A DNA stretch of 64,000 nucleotides from Streptomyces sp. AM 4-1-1 (GTDB lineage: Bacteria > Actinomycetota > Actinomycetes > Streptomycetales > Streptomycetaceae). Made by a program: the position numbers and the translations under genes. Positions 11,801-22,400 of this stretch are shown piece after piece. Location: NCBI RefSeq assembly GCF_029167625.1, contig NZ_CP119145.1:372001-436000 (forward strand), written 5' to 3'. The notes under the pieces were generated by a model, which was given only the letters and a program-made list of their open reading frames with translations, ran no database searches and was not told the origin of the DNA. Positions within the stretch are counted from its first letter, which is position 1, and each line of letters begins with the position of its first letter.

Positions 11801-13961
11801 CCACCCACACCTCAAACGTCGACGCATCAAACACAAACGCCGAATGCATCAACACCACATCAACACCACCCCCACCCCACACACCATCCCCCGCCAACGC
11901 CAACACATCGCCATGCGACACCCCCACACCCTTCGGCACCCCAGACGAACCCGACGTAAACATCACATACGCCAACCGACCACCACCCACCACCACCGGC
12001 AACCCACCACCACAGGAAACCCCACCCCCCGAAACCACAACCCCCGACCCACCAACAACCGACACCACACCACCCACACCATCCACCACCACCACCGGCA
12101 CCACCCCACACATCTCCCCCACCCACCCATGACCCACCAAACCCTCACCCACCACCAACACATCCAACCCCACCACACCCACCACACCCCTCAACCGCTC
12201 CACCGGCCACCGCACATCCAACGGCACATACACCCCACCCGCCCGCACCACACCCACCGACACCACCACCACACCCACCGAACCCCCACCCACCAACACA
12301 CCCACACACCCCTCCACACCCAACCCCAACCCCACCAAACACTCACCCAACAACCGAGACCCCACCTCCAACCCCTCATACGACAACTCCACACCCCCAC
12401 CACACACAGCCACCACACCACCACCCACACCACCACCCAACACACCACCCACACCACCACCGAACAACCCACCACCCAACACACCATCCGGCACCTCAAG
12501 CACACCACCATGACCCCAGTCCAGAACAGCCTCAGTGGTCGAGTCGTCCAGCGTCCGTAGGGAGGCGAGGGGAGAGGTCAGGTCCGCCTGGGCGAACTCC
12601 GTGATGAGTGTGGTGATGCCCTGTTGGTGCGGAAGCACGTCGTCGAAGTGGTAGAGGTCCTGGTTCACATCGAACCCGATCAGCGGCCCGTCCTTCTCGG
12701 ACCGCTCGGAGATGAACATGGAGACGTCGTCGACCGGACCGGTCGAAAGGAGTCGTGAGGCTCCGGGGCTTCCGGCGAAGTCGAGGCCGTAGTCGTACGG
12801 CATGACGTTCACGACGATGTCGGAGAGCCGGGACGCGTCATCGGCGATATTCAGATCCCGGGCCAGGTCCTCCCGGGAGTAGCGACGGTGCCGAAGAGCC
12901 AGCCGCATCTCCGTCGCGACCGTACGGACCAGCTGTTCGACGGTCATGTCGGGGGTGACGCGTATGCGGAGGGGAAGAATGTTGGCCGTCATGCCCACGA
13001 TGTGGCGCAGGCTGCCGTGGCGACCGTTCGAGGCCAGCCCGATCACGACATCGCGGCACCCGGTGATGCGGGCGAGGTAGGCGGCGACAGCGCTTACGTA
13101 GACGGCTGACCAGGTGGTCCGCGCTCCGGCGGCGATGGAGCGCAGTCCGGCCATGACCTGTGGCGGCAGTGTCTCGCCCTGGTGGAGGTGGTTGCCGGCG
13201 GCAGCGGGCCGCCCGTCGGAGTCAGCGCCGCGCGTGGCGTCGGAACCGGCGCCGCGGTGGGACGTACGACGTGGAATGAGGGTGCTGTCGCCCGGGGTGC
13301 GGACCGTTCCCGCGGGTCCCCCGCCGGGATGGCCGTCCGCGGGGCGGGAGAGGTCGCCGAACTTCTTCGTCCAGTAGGCCCGGTCGTTCTCGAACGCGGC
13401 CGACCGCCGGTACCGGATCTCGTCATCGATCAGCGCGCTCAACGGCGCCTCGACACCGGCCGGTTCCTCACCACGCATGGCGGCGGTGTACATCTCGGCG
13501 ACCCGGCGGGCGAACACCGACCCGCTGAGCCCGTCCATGGCGATGTGGTGATATCGGAGGTACCAGTAGTGGAGATCCGCACGGAGCTTGATCAGAGTCA
13601 GGGTATGGCGCGGGGATGTCAGGGAATCGACCGCAGCCATGTCATCCGCCATGTATCGTTCTGCCGCGTCGACAGGATCATCGGCACCCGTCAGATCCAC
13701 GACACCGCAGCGTTGTGGCGGCTTCCGGGTGATCCGCTGATGAACGATGTCGTCTTCTGTGACGAACTCCGTGTTGAGACTGTCGCACTCGTCGCCGGCC
13801 CGCCGCAGTACCGTTTCGAACGTCTTTTCGTCCAACGGTCCGCGGATTTCTATGCACTCACCGATGTTGTACTTCGGGCTCTGCGGATCCAGCAGTTGCG
13901 CATACCAGACGCCTTGCTGCGCTGCGGTTAACGGGAGAAGACGAGCACGGCTTTCCTGCAT
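5862..13961 (-). CDS. Non-ribosomal peptide synthetase, C-A-T-C-A-T-E
   Basis: First NRPS of the leftward operon, 2699 aa. Domains: C (~5-430, HHIAMDG near 138), A (~480-940), T (GGHSL near 1064), C (~1110-1560, HHVAADG near 1246), A (~1600-2060), T (GGDSI near 2128), E (~2190-2640; [10 protein letters not shown] near 2321, [20 protein letters not shown]). The C-terminus [18 protein letters not shown] looks like a donor communication segment. Pocket residues: first A D-A-F-F-A-G-V-T-F (Ile/Val-like, tentative); second A D-A-W-Q-L-G-L-I-D, one residue from the tyrocidine Gln code, so D-Gln is expected after epimerisation. The first C domain ([18 protein letters not shown]) looks EntF-like and may take an acyl or aryl starter (inference). 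Start: an ATG at 13994 lies in the same frame, but the ATG at 13961 has GGAAG four bases upstream and is preferred. Confidence 0.93.
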   Translation of the reverse strand: MQESRARLLPLTAAQQGVWYAQLLDPQSPKYNIGECIEIRGPLDEKTFETVLRRAGDECDSLNTEFVTEDDIVHQRITRKPPQRCGVVDLTGADDPVDAAERYMADDMAAVDSLTSPRHTLTLIKLRADLHYWYLRYHHIAMDGLSGSVFARRVAEMYTAAMRGEEPAGVEAPLSALIDDEIRYRRSAAFENDRAYWTKKFGDLSRPADGHPGGGPAGTVRTPGDSTLIPRRTSHRGAGSDATRGADSDGRPAAAGNHLHQGETLPPQVMAGLRSIAAGARTTWSAVYVSAVAAYLARITGCRDVVIGLASNGRHGSLRHIVGMTANILPLRIRVTPDMTVEQLVRTVATEMRLALRHRRYSREDLARDLNIADDASRLSDIVVNVMPYDYGLDFAGSPGASRLLSTGPVDDVSMFISERSEKDGPLIGFDVNQDLYHFDDVLPHQQGITTLITEFAQADLTSPLASLRTLDDSTTEAVLDWGHGGVLEVPDGVLGGGLFGGGVGGVLGGGVGGGVVAVCGGGVELSYEGLEVGSRLLGECLVGLGLGVEGCVGVLVGGGSVGVVVVSVGVVRAGGVYVPLDVRWPVERLRGVVGVVGLDVLVVGEGLVGHGWVGEMCGVVPVVVVDGVGGVVSVVGGSGVVVSGGGVSCGGGLPVVVGGGRLAYVMFTSGSSGVPKGVGVSHGDVLALAGDGVWGGGGVDVVLMHSAFVFDASTFEVWVALLRGGRVVVAPEGVLEGRVLGELVVSEGVTAVFLTTALFNVLAEWDVGVFRGLRLVATGGEVAAPGLLQRVAGEVPGTRFFHVYGPTETTTFATRFEVCPGDGGGDGAGGGVGVAPIGGAFDGVRVYVLDGGLGLVAPGVVGELYVGGRGVARGYVGRVGLTASRFVADPFVGGGGRMYRTGDLVRWNGRGELEYVGRADGQVKVRGYRIEPGEIEGALDGLPGVATAFVTVREDMPGDRRLVAYVVPSAGAVLEQAELVTGLGRTLPEYMTPSAFVFLDALPLTPNGKVDRRALPAPEAPTTQAKGREPRTARETILCGLFADILGLDRVGVDDQFFDLGGHSLLATRLVSRIRTVLGVEVGVKTLFAHPTVEGLAAVLDGGERARTALLPERRPEVLPLSFAQQRLWFLNRLEGPSATYNVPLVLRLEGALDVDALGAALADVVERHETLRTVFPETDGVARQLVLDASAVDLDLRPEDIDPADLDRVLTESVSHAFDVASEVPLRVRLLGLGGGVFVLVWVVHHVAADGWSLAPLVRDVGVAYRARSGGGVPGWGVLPVQYADYALWQRRVLGDEDDASSEMGRQLGFWRGALAGLPELVELPWDRVRPSVMRYEGDVVGFRVGGVVHAGLVGLARSSGCSVFMVLQAAVAVLLSRHGGGEDIALGTAVAGRTDEALDDLVGFFVNTLVLRTDLSGDPTFREVLGRVRDFDLDAYAHQDVPFERLVDVLSPTRTESFHPLFQTMVVLQNQESARIDLPGLSVTSQPVHTGISKFDLTFSFTETHDEAGRVTGIDGSLEFSTELFEVATARSLADRLTRLLDGVTSDPDVRVHSIQMLTEPEQQRVLEAGRGEVRRFSPSTVPAAFGAQVVRGSGVVAVCDGVRELSYGELDGESDVLAGCLVGRGVGVGDVVAVVLPGRVESVVAMLAVLKVGAVYLPVDPEYPVSRVRFMFEDARPVLVLSVSGVGGVFGSLGVPLVELDDVGSWGSGCVGGVERVVVPDSGAYVIYTSGSTGVPKGVVVSHGALVNHMGWLAGQVGFGVGDRVLARTSLSFDASVWETWLPLLHGGCVCVVSPEVNRDPDVLLRRMGELGVSVAQFVPSHLSVVVREASVSVPGCLRVVLCGGEVLPVGLAAEVAGVWGVEVHNLYGPTEATIDSTAFRVGSVGVRGGGSVPIGVPVRNVRVYVLDGGLGLVPWGVVGELYVAGEGLARGYLGRAGLTASRFVADPFGVAGGRMYRTGDLVRWNADGQLEYVSRADDQVKLRGFRIELGEVEAVLSGLPGVSAACVVVREDQPGDRRLVAYTVADTRNGRPAIDAAELRGGLAAVLPEYMVPAAFVTLDALPLLPNGKTDRRALPAPDLTSGRPTGRAPRTAQERIICEVFAGTLATPDIHIDDDFFALGGDSILSIQVVSRTRKAGLVITPRDVFVHRTPEMIASVAAPIGEQPVDATDQGVGEVPLTPIAAWFLGRPGPTDGYNQSSVLRSPAGADEADLVATLQLLLDHHDALRLRLTGTPDGGFGLEVLPQGAVPAREHLTRVDIADLDADTADTVMAEAAESARRRLRPAAGAMTEAVWFDAGADRPGRLLLVVQHLAVDAVSWRTLTADFVAAWQEVTSAPGRPGDHSRTPASRTREPGSGTSPLPAVLTSYRRWAELLVAEAHSPARADELPLWQDIIRTEEPRLGHRPLDPGKDTAARVTTRTFTLPAEWTQPLLTTAPTAFHAGVNDVLLTGLALAVAGWRAERNVPGHPAVLLDLEGHGREQLSEHIDLTRTVGWFTSMYPVRLDPGPVSRYEARAYDGPLVDRALKRVKEQLHAIPDHGIGYGLLRHLNPVTRALLQDAPTPQIGFNYLGRYAGSQGGEAAGAGPDWQLLLDGGGPRSQDPDMAVHHVLDINAYTQDLPDGPRLVAGWTWPTELLSEPDVEELAEGWLRALRAIAEHAQAPDVGGYTPSDLPLVSLNQAQIDRLQNKWGGRK
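9677..10293 (-). repeat. Long repeat copy A1 (NRPS condensation-domain segment)
   Basis: Partner of 1674-2290, lying in the second C domain of the upstream NRPS. Identity is interrupted only around 10039-10078, where the protein reads GRQLGFWRG and its acidic linker, and ends where the C-domain N-terminal part diverges. Confidence 0.88.
11152..12523 (-). repeat. Long repeat copy B1 (NRPS adenylation-domain segment)
   Basis: Partner of 3146-4517. The two copies are base-for-base alike over long runs except the islet 11481-11666, just before the HVYGPTE core. Confidence 0.9.
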
Positions 13962-14235
13962 GGCACTTCCGCTCTTCCAAGAGGTATTCGACATGTCCGT
14001 GAAGGCATGGCGGATCTTCCCGCGGCGCCTTCCGCCGCGCGGGCGGAAAGCGATGTCGATCGGGGCCGCTCACCTTTAGGCCCTACGCCTCGCGTACCGA
14101 ACGCAGCGATCGGTACGCACGTGTCCCGCAGAGCTCCGGGATGGCATGCCGCCCCTGACGGGGCGGCGGCATCGGCGAACACGACCGCCGGGCGGTCGCA
14201 CCCACGACGAGCCTTTTCGCTGGTCGGGCCAGGTA

Positions 14236-14454
14236 CTACTTGCCCTCGCCCTCAAGGAGGGCCACCAGACTGGCCGGCCTCATGTCGACCCAGGACGCCT
14301 CGATGAAGTCGAGACACTCCTGCCGCGACCCTTCCGGCCGCGCCGTCCGCCACCCTTCCGGCACTTCGGAAGTTGCGGGCCAGAGCGAGTACTGACGTTC
14401 CTCATTGATCAGAACCAGGAATCGAGCTTCATCATCGTCAAAAGGATTGGCCAT
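14236..14454 (-). CDS. MbtH-like NRPS accessory protein
   Basis: 72 aa, usual MbtH length. The sequence starts MANPFDDDEARFLVLINEE and carries the family pattern: N-P-F near the start, S-L-W-P at ~23-26, P-E-G-W at ~32-35, and a C-terminal W-V-D-M-R-P-x-S-L. MbtH-like proteins bind and activate adenylation domains in the cytosol. It is the first gene of the leftward NRPS operon, 274 bases before the preferred NRPS start, so it most likely serves these synthetases. Start: ATG 14454 with GAGGTGGGGAG just upstream. The frame stays open back to 14736, but the extra N-terminal residues have no MbtH character and are not translated in this reading. Confidence 0.95.
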   Translation of the reverse strand: MANPFDDDEARFLVLINEERQYSLWPATSEVPEGWRTARPEGSRQECLDFIEASWVDMRPASLVALLEGEGK

Positions 14455-14589
14455 GAACTCCCCACCTCTTCGTTCACCGTTCCGCGAGCCGCCGGACAAT
14501 CCAGGACCGTGCGGGCCTCCGCACTCTTTTGTCCCGTTCCCCCGAACGATGCCACGGGATACTCCGTTCGGTATCGGTCGAGCGTGAGT

Positions 14590-14617
14590 ACGGTACACCT
14601 CACTCTCTGGGCAACAA
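14590..14617 (-). promoter_or_regulatory. Candidate promoter of the MbtH-NRPS operon
   Basis: On the minus strand TTGTTG (14617-14612), a 16-base spacer and TACCGT (14595-14590) resemble a HrdB-type -35/-10 pair. It lies about 136 bases before the MbtH start. The match is by eye only; no transcription start is known. Confidence 0.35.
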
Positions 14618-15129
14618 AACAACTCCCGCGAATCACCTGCCCACCAAATCCGGATGCATGTGCGAGCGCCGACAGCATTCATGGAACGCCGCCGAGCGGA
14701 CGCACCCCCCTCACCTGGCTTTTGGCTGAAAAACATACTGTGGTATTGCTTCTGGCATTTGCCCCCACGCGACCATCAGTCCACATTCAGCCACCGCCTT
14801 GTCCGATACCCGACGTCTCATCAATGCGACACCGCCCCGTCCCCCGCGCCGTAACGGGGCGCTGTGCGACCCTGATGCGGACTTGGACGCCGGAGCATGC
14901 CCCCGTGCGCCCGCCTTGCGCCCCCTGACCCGGCACCCCTCTTGGCGCTCGACGGGGCGCCGCCCCGGATTCATCGCGCCACACGGCAGACCCGTTCTCC
15001 GCGGTGGACGTGCGGCGGGGAGTGCGAGAACAGCGTCCGGGAGTCCCAAACCCGTTCCGGCGCATGGATCACGCCGCGAGCTCCCCCGCGTTCGCCGGCC
15101 GTCGCCCCTTACCCACGCTCAGCGAGTTA

Positions 15130-15205
15130 TGCGGGATCGCGACCATTGCCGGGGTTGCGCCAGGGGTGCGAGCGGATCGCGGGCCCGAGCCCGCGCGATC
15201 CCGCA
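15130..15205. promoter_or_regulatory. Overlapping inverted repeats upstream of the PTM operon
   Basis: TGCGGGATCGCG (15130-15141) is perfectly complementary to CGCGATCCCGCA (15194-15205). The right arm also takes part in a local hairpin, GATCGCGGGC (15175-15184) with GCCCGCGCGATC (15189-15200, two-base bulge). The two pairings exclude each other, which could fit an attenuator or a terminator/antiterminator, or simply be a protein-binding dyad. Role unknown. Confidence 0.4.
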
Positions 15206-15260
15206 CGCCGGGCCGGGGCCATTGCGCAGCGTTACTGATCCACAGCACTCTGTTGATACA

Positions 15261-15292
15261 CATCCCCGGCGGAGGACAGTCCGCCGGGGATG
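15261..15292. promoter_or_regulatory. Perfect 13-bp inverted repeat in PTM leader
   Basis: CATCCCCGGCGGA (15261-15273), 6-base loop, TCCGCCGGGGATG (15280-15292), ending 30 bases before the first PTM gene. It can form a strong hairpin in the leader RNA or serve as an operator. No poly-T follows, so a classical terminator is unlikely. Confidence 0.55.
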
Positions 15293-15322
15293 TACCCAGG
15301 TCCGCCGCCGATGAGAGGTGCC

Positions 15323-16243
15323 ATGTCCAGTTCCCCGACCAGTGACACGGGTGGCCTCCGACGGGGGCGCGCCCCGGGGAGGGTGGTGCGAGCGGTCCTC
15401 TCCCGGGCCGCCCACCCCCTCCTGCTGGTCTCCGTCGTGGCCGTGTTCGTCTCGTCGGTGCGCTTCGGCTGGGCTCAGGACCGGGTCACCCTCCTCTTCC
15501 AACTCTCGGTGCTCGGCTACCTCGTAGTGCTGGAATACCTGATTCCGTACGAGCGTGCCTGGCAGCCGAATCGGCGTGAGTGGGGCTGGTACGCCGTCTA
15601 CTACGTACTCACGGCGCTGAGCGGCGCCCTTGGGCAGACCCTCGTGATGATCGCTGTGGGCGCGGTGGCCCGGCCCGACTCCATGTTTCCGCTGTGGGTG
15701 GAGATCCCCTTCGCCCTTCTGCTGGGTTCGCTCACCAGTTACACGGTGCACAGGCTCGGGCACGTCAATCCGTGGCTGTGGCGACTGCACGGCGTGCACC
15801 ACGTGCCCGACAAGGTCAACGTCGGCAACAACGGCGTCAATCACGTCGCCGACGTGCTCATCTCCCAGGCCAGTGTGCAACTGACGGTGGCTCTGGTCGG
15901 GTTCTCCGAGCGGGCCGTCTTCGGAGTGGGTCTCTTCGTCATCGCCCAGGGGTATTTCATCCATGCCAACATCACCGTCCGCCTCGGCAGGCTCAACCAT
16001 GTGTTCGCCGGCCCCGAGCAACACCGTCTGCACCACAGCACCGACCTCGCCGAGGCCGGTCACTACGGTTCCGAACTGTCCGTCTGGGACAGGGTGTTCG
16101 GCAGTTACACATGGCACCCCGGTCGCGAACCGGCCTCTGTCGGTCTGGTGAGACCGGAGACCTTCCCCGGCACCGGCGCCATCCTCGCCACACTCGTGCA
16201 CCCGCTGCGCCGATCGGCGAAGGCCGGCGAGACGGCCGGGTGA
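15323..16243 (+). CDS. ftdA: Fatty acid hydroxylase / sterol desaturase family protein of PTM cluster
   Basis: 306 aa from ATG 15323 (GAGAGG upstream); an in-frame ATG at 15290 lies inside the leader hairpin and is less likely. Several hydrophobic segments mark an integral membrane protein. Di-iron histidine boxes are visible: HRLGH, HGVHH and HRLHH. This family is the usual first gene of polycyclic tetramate macrolactam clusters (FtdA in frontalamide, SD in HSAF clusters), where it hydroxylates the tetramate/ornithine side of the molecule. It lies 162 bases before the PKS-NRPS gene on the same strand, so joint transcription is likely. The spacer ends in a pyrimidine-rich, low-GC stretch (about 16340-16383), unusual here. 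Confidence 0.88.
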   Translation: MSSSPTSDTGGLRRGRAPGRVVRAVLSRAAHPLLLVSVVAVFVSSVRFGWAQDRVTLLFQLSVLGYLVVLEYLIPYERAWQPNRREWGWYAVYYVLTALSGALGQTLVMIAVGAVARPDSMFPLWVEIPFALLLGSLTSYTVHRLGHVNPWLWRLHGVHHVPDKVNVGNNGVNHVADVLISQASVQLTVALVGFSERAVFGVGLFVIAQGYFIHANITVRLGRLNHVFAGPEQHRLHHSTDLAEAGHYGSELSVWDRVFGSYTWHPGREPASVGLVRPETFPGTGAILATLVHPLRRSAKAGETAG

Positions 16244-16405
16244 CCCCGCTGTCCTTCCCGGCCCGCTCCCCGGTCCCACCCGTCGCGCCGTCGAGCGCGT
16301 CATACGGGCCCGGACGCGCCCCGGCTCCAGGAAGTCACCATCTCTTCTCAGTCCCTTTATCTCTCTTATTCCTGTTATTTCCCGTTACGAATCAAGGAGC
16401 CGACC

Positions 16406-19400
16406 ATGGCTGACTCGCTCCGAACCACGCCTCCCGAGAAGATCGCGATCATCGGTATCGGCTGCCGTTTCCCCGGCGGAGCGTGCGACCACCGCGAGTT
16501 CTGGCGGAACCTGCTGGACGGCAAGGACTGCATCACACCGACTCCGTCCGACAGATACGACGTGACCACTCTGGGCAGCCGGGACAAGGCGAAACCAGGC
16601 CGCCTGGTGGGCGGCCGGGGTGGATACATCGACGGTTTCGACGAGTTCGACCCCGCCTTCTTCGGCATCAGCCCCCGGGAAGCGCACTACATGGACCCGC
16701 AGCAGCGAAAGCTGCTGGAGGTGGCGTGGGAGGCCCTGGAGGACGGCGGCCAGAAACCGGCCGAGCTGGCCGGGAGTGATGTCGGTGTGTTCGTCGGCGC
16801 TTTCACCCTGGACTACAAGATCCTTCAGTTTGCGGACCTCGGGTTCGACACCCTCGACGCGCACACGGCGACCGGCACGATGATGACAATGGTGTCGAAC
16901 CGCATCTCGCACTGTTTCGACTTCCGCGGGCCCAGCGTCTCGATCGACACCGCGTGCAGTTCGTCCCTGGTCGCTGTGCATCTGGCCTGCGAGAGCCTGC
17001 GCCGGGGCGAGAGCACGCTGGCCCTGGCCGGCGGCACCCTGCTGCATCTGGCCCCGCAGTACACGATCGCGGAGACCAAGGGAGGGTTCCTCTCCACCGA
17101 GGGCCGGTCCCGCGCGTTCGACGCGGGTGCGGACGGCTACGTCCGTGCCGAAGGAGTCGGTGTCGTCGCCCTGAAACGCCTCGCGGACGCCGTCCGCGAC
17201 GGCGACCCGATCCACGCCGTGATCACCGCGAGCGGCGTCAATCAGGACGGCCGCACCAACGGCATCACCGTGCCCAACGGTGACGCGCAGGCCGCGCTGA
17301 TCGAGCGGGTGTGCGCGGAGGCCGGGATCACGCCGGGCGACCTCCAGTACGTCGAGGCGCACGGTACCTCCACGCCGGTCGGCGACCCCGTCGAGGCCAA
17401 CGCCCTCGGCCGGGCCCTCGCCAGGGGCCGTGAGCCGGGCGCCGCCTGCTACGTCGGCTCGGTCAAGACCAACATCGGGCACACCGAGTCGGCCGCCGGA
17501 ATCGCCGGCCTGATCAAGACGGCTCTCAGCATCGAGCACGGGCTGATCCCGCCGCACATCAATCTGGAACAGCTCAACCCCGGCATCGATCTGGCGGCGC
17601 TGCCCTTCGACATCCCGAGCGGGGTGACCCACTGGCCGGCGCACGTCGGCCCTGCGCGGGCGGGTGTCAACGCGTTCGGCTTCGGTGGCACCAACGCGCA
17701 TGTTCTGCTGGAGGCTCCCGCCGCAACCCGCCCGGACGCGGGGGGACTCGTTCCGACGCAGTCCGGGACGGGGACGCAGCAGGAGGGAAGTCCCGGGCCG
17801 ACGACGGCCGAGGCCGAAACGGCGGGGAAGGCCGGGCCCGCGCACTCCCGTCCCCGTTACAGCATTCTTCCGCTGACCGCCCGGGACGCCTCCGGTCTTC
17901 CGGTGCTGGCGGAGGAGATCCGCCGGGAGCTGGCCGGACCGGACGGTGCGGGAGACCGGACCGGTGTACGGGCCGTGTCCACCGCCGATCTCGGTCACAC
18001 CCTCGCGCACCGCCGCCAGCACCACTCCGCCCGGCTGTCCGTCGTCTACTCGTCCCGTGACGAACTGGACGGGGCCCTCGCGGCCTATGCGCGGGGCGAG
18101 GCCCATCCCCGGGTGCTCACGGACCGGTGCCGCGAGCCCCGACAGCGTCGCCTGGTCTGGGCGTTCACCGGTATGGGCCCCCAGTGGTGGGGCATGGGCC
18201 GGGAGTTGTTCGCCTCCCAGCCCGTCTACCGGGAGGCGGTCGAGCGCTGCGACCGGGAAATCGCCGCCCTCACCGACTGGTCGCTCATCGACGAGATGAA
18301 CGCCGACGCGGCCGATTCCCGGATGGCCGAGACCTGGCTGGCCCAGCCCGCGAACTTCGCCGTGCAGGTCGGCCTCGCCGCTCTGTGGCGTGCCCATGGT
18401 GTGCGACCGGACGCCATCGTCGGTCACAGCACCGGCGAGATCGCCGCCTTTCACGAGGCGGGCGTCTACAGTCTGCGTGACGCGGCACGAATCGCCGTCC
18501 ACCGCAGCCGGCTCCAGCAGCGCCTCGTGGGCACCGGCACGATGCTCGCCGTGGGCCTTCCCGAGGACGAGGCGGTGCGCCGCCTCCGCCCGTACCGGGA
18601 CGTGGTCTCCGTCGCCGCGGTGAACGGTCCGGCCTCGCTGACCCTGGCGGGCGACGAGGCGGCTCTGACGGCGTACGCCGAGAGTCTGCGCGCCGAGCAG
18701 ATCTTCGCCAAGTTCCTCACCGTCCGGGTGCCTTACCACAGCCCCCAGATGGAACAGATCAAGGACGAACTGCTCGAAGGTCTCGCCGACATCGAACCGC
18801 GACCCGCCCGGGTACCGCTCTATCTGACCGGCCGGGAGGGACGCGCCCAGGGCACCGAGCTCGACGCGGCCTACTGGTGGGACAACGTCCGCGACAGCGT
18901 CCGTTTCCGGTCCGCGGTCGAGCGTCTGGCCGACGACGGACACCGCCTGTTCCTGGAGATCGGCCCGCATCCCGTGCTGGCCCACTCGATCAGGGAATGC
19001 CTCGCCGACCGCCCCGCCGAAGAGCCCGGTGACGAGGTGCTGACCCTGCCGTCGATCCGTCGTGAGGAGGACGAGCAGGCGGCCTTCACCACATCCCTCG
19101 CCGCACTCCACAATCTCGGCTTCCCGCTCGACTGGGACGTACTGCATCCGCGGGGCCGGATCGTGCCGCTGCCGCGCTATCCGTGGAAGCGCGACCGGTA
19201 CTGGACCGAGCCCGCGCCGGTGGCGCAGATCAGGCTCGGCCAGGTCGACCACCCTCTGCTCGGCCGTCGGCTGGCCACGGCGGAACCCGCATGGGAGGTC
19301 ATGCTCGACGTCGAGACCGCGCCCTACCTCGCCGACCATCGCATCCAGGGCCGGGCCCTGTTCCCGGCCGCCGGCTACCTCGAAATGGCCGCCCAGGCGG

Positions 19401-22400
19401 TCCGGGCGATGACCGGCGGTACGGACGTCGCACTCGGTGACATCGAACTGCGCAAGGCCCTGTTCCTCCCCGACGACGCGCCCCGCAGTGCACAGCTGTC
19501 CTTCTCGACACAGAACGCCGCCTTCACCATCGCGACCGGCACCGGGGCGGCCGACGAACCGGCCGTCCACGCGTGCGGCGTCGTGCGCACCGGGGACCGA
19601 CGCGCCGCCGGGGCGCCACTGGACTTCGACGCGGTCGCGGCCCGTGGCGGCCGGCACCTGTCGGCTCCGGACTGCTACGCCGAGTTGAGCGCCCTCGGTT
19701 ACGACTACGGTCCGGCCTTCCAGGGCATCGAGGAGGTGTGGACCGGCGAGGGCGAGGCCCTGGCCAGAATCCGGCCGCCGAAGGTGATCGGTGACGGCGC
19801 CGCGCACCACCACGTCCACCCTGTCCTGCTCGACTCCTGCTTCCAGGCTCTCCTCACCGCGGGACTGTTCACCGGTCCGGCCGGACCGGTGAACGCCGGC
19901 GGCCCCGGAGCACCCGGTACCGGCATTCTGCTGCCGCTGTCCGTCACCGACGTGCACACTTCTCCCGTCGGCGACCAGCCCCTGTGGGCCCACGCCACGG
20001 TCACCCGGCGGCGGGACGACGAACTCGTCGGCGACATCGCCCTCTACGGGGACGACGGGCGCCCGCTCGGACACATCGGCGGATTCCGTGCCGCCGATGT
20101 CGAGAAGGCGTCGGCCACCGTGGGGCTCGGCACGATCGACAACTGGCTCGCCGAACCGACCTGGACCGAGGCTCCCGCCGAAGTCGCCTCGGCGGCCGCC
20201 CTGTCCTCCCCCGGTACATGGCTGCTCCTCGCCGACGGGCCCGGCGGGGTCGCGGACGCACTCGCCGAACTCGTGACGTCCCGCGGCGGCCACTGCCATG
20301 TCGTTCGCCCTGGAGATTCCTACGCGTTCGACCGTGAGTCCGGCGTCTCCGTGGTGGCGCCCGGACGCGCCGAGGACCTGCGCCGACTGCTGACCGACCT
20401 GGCCGAGGCATCGGGAGGCGGAACGGAAGGGTCCGGCAACCGTCCCGCACCGCCCGTCGGCACAGTCGTCCATCTGTGGAACCTCGACCTGCCGACGCTG
20501 GACGGCACGACGCGTGACCGGCTCGACGAACACAGCGCCGTCGGTGCGTACTCCCTGATCGCCCTCGCGCAGGCGCTCCAGGACGATCCCGGACAGACCG
20601 GTTCCCCGGCCGCGCTGCACATCGTCACCCGTGGGACACAGCCCACGACACCGGGGGCTCCTGTCGAACCGCTGGGCGCCCCCGCCTGGGGCATCGGCCG
20701 CGTACTGCGCCACCAGGAACTGACCACCCACCGGGGCAAACTGATCGACCTCGCACCGGCCGGCGGCGGCGCGGGCCCGGACCACCGCGCCGAGGCCGAC
20801 GCGCTGCTGCACGAGATCCTGTCCACCGCCGCCGAACCGGGGCAGGGCGACGACGAGGTCGCCCTGCGTGACGGCCGTCGCCTCGTCAGTACGCTCACCC
20901 GGCCCGAACTCACCCGGCCGCTGCCGGCACGTCTGAGGCCGGACGGGGCGTACCTGGTGACGGGCGCCTTCGGCGCTCTCGGCCGGCTGCTGTGCCGGTT
21001 CCTCGTGCGGTGCGGAGCCCGGCATCTGGTCCTCGTCGGCCGGACCCCGCTGCCCGACCGCGGCACCTGGCGCGACCTCGATCCCACGTCCCCGGCAGCC
21101 GACAACGCACGTTTCGTCAAGGAACTGGAAGCCCTCGGCGCTCATCCCGTCCACGCGGCCCTGGACATCACCGACGAGCGGGCCCTGGCCGGCTGGCTGG
21201 CCGCGTACCGGGCGCAGGACGCACCGCCGGTACGCGGTGTGTTCCATCTGGCCGGGCATGTCCGGGACACACTCGTCCGGGACATGGACCGGACCGTCTT
21301 CGACGCGGTCCTGGTGCCCAAGGCGGCCGGTGCCTGGCTGCTCCACCACCATCTGAGGGACGAACCGCTCGACCATTTCGTGCTCTTCGCCTCCGTCGCG
21401 TCACTGCTCACGACGACGGGCCAGACCAACTACGCGGCGGGCAACGCGTTCCTCGACGCGCTGGCTCACCACCGCAGGTCCCTGGGGCTGCCCGCGCTCA
21501 GTCTGGACTGGGGGCCATGGGCGACCGGCATGATCGAGGAACTCGGTCTCGTCGAGCACTACCGCAACAGTCGTGGGATGAGTTCGCTGTCGCCCTCCAC
21601 GGGCATGGCCGTCCTGGAGCGGGTCATCGGCCAGGACCGCCCGCAGCTGCTGATCGCCACGATCGTCGACTGGAAGACGTTTCTCGCCTGGTACGCGTCA
21701 CCGCCCCCGCTCGTGGCCCGTCTCGCGGCCGACGCGGCGTCCGGGGACGGCACGTCCGGGGACGAGCAGAGCAACTTCCTCGATGTCTTCCGCTCGGCCG
21801 GCGAGGAGGAACGCGACCGGCTCGTCACCGACCGGTTCACCGCGCTGGCCGCGGCCGTGCTGCGCGTGCCGGCCGAGCAGATCGAACCGGCGAACAGCCT
21901 TGGTTCGCTGGGTCTCGACTCCCTCCTCGCCATGGAACTGCGTGCCCGTATCCATTCCGAGACGGGTGTCGCCCTGCCTGTGGTGGCCCTTCTCAGCGGT
22001 GCCCGCAACCGCGAGCTGATCGGCCAGCTCCACGCGGCGGCCGCGGCGCTGGCCACCGAGGCGGCGGGGGCGGCGGGCAGCGGCGCGTCGGTCGAGTTGT
22101 ACGAGGACATGTCCTGCCATCCGCTCACGCAGAACCAGAAGGCCCTGTGGTTCCTCAAGCAGCTCAATCCCGACGGGTTCGCCTACAACATCGGCGGGGC
22201 CGTCGAGGTGGAGGTCGCCCTTGAGCCGGAGCTGATGTTCGACGCCGTGCGGGTGCTCGTCGCCCGCCATCCGGTGCTGCGTGCCAACTTCTCGATGGAG
22301 GAGGGGCAGCCGGTGCAGCGGGTGTCGGAGACCGGTGAGCCGGATGTGGCGCTGTTCGACGTCCAGGGCCGTGACTGGGACGACATCCACGACATGATCG

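Larger units (their letters stand above)
14455..15322. other. Divergent intergenic region between NRPS and PTM operons
   Basis: About 870 bases without a supportable gene. It holds the candidate NRPS promoter (14590-14617), an AT-richer patch at about 14720-14790 and two inverted-repeat groups near the PTM side. It must carry promoters for both divergent operons. Open frames crossing it have no recognisable family and non-coding composition. Confidence 0.6.

Noticed and set aside
8355..12560. Second long plus-strand open frame opposite the NRPS
   Set aside because: Same low-complexity shadow; its sequence repeats because the NRPS repeats do.
14455..14736. N-terminal extension of the MbtH-like protein
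   Set aside because: The frame is open but upstream residues do not match the family; ATG 14454 has the RBS.
16385..21376. 1.6-kilo-residue minus-strand frame opposite the PKS-NRPS
   Set aside because: Antisense shadow without family features; the plus strand holds complete KS-AT-DH-KR domains.
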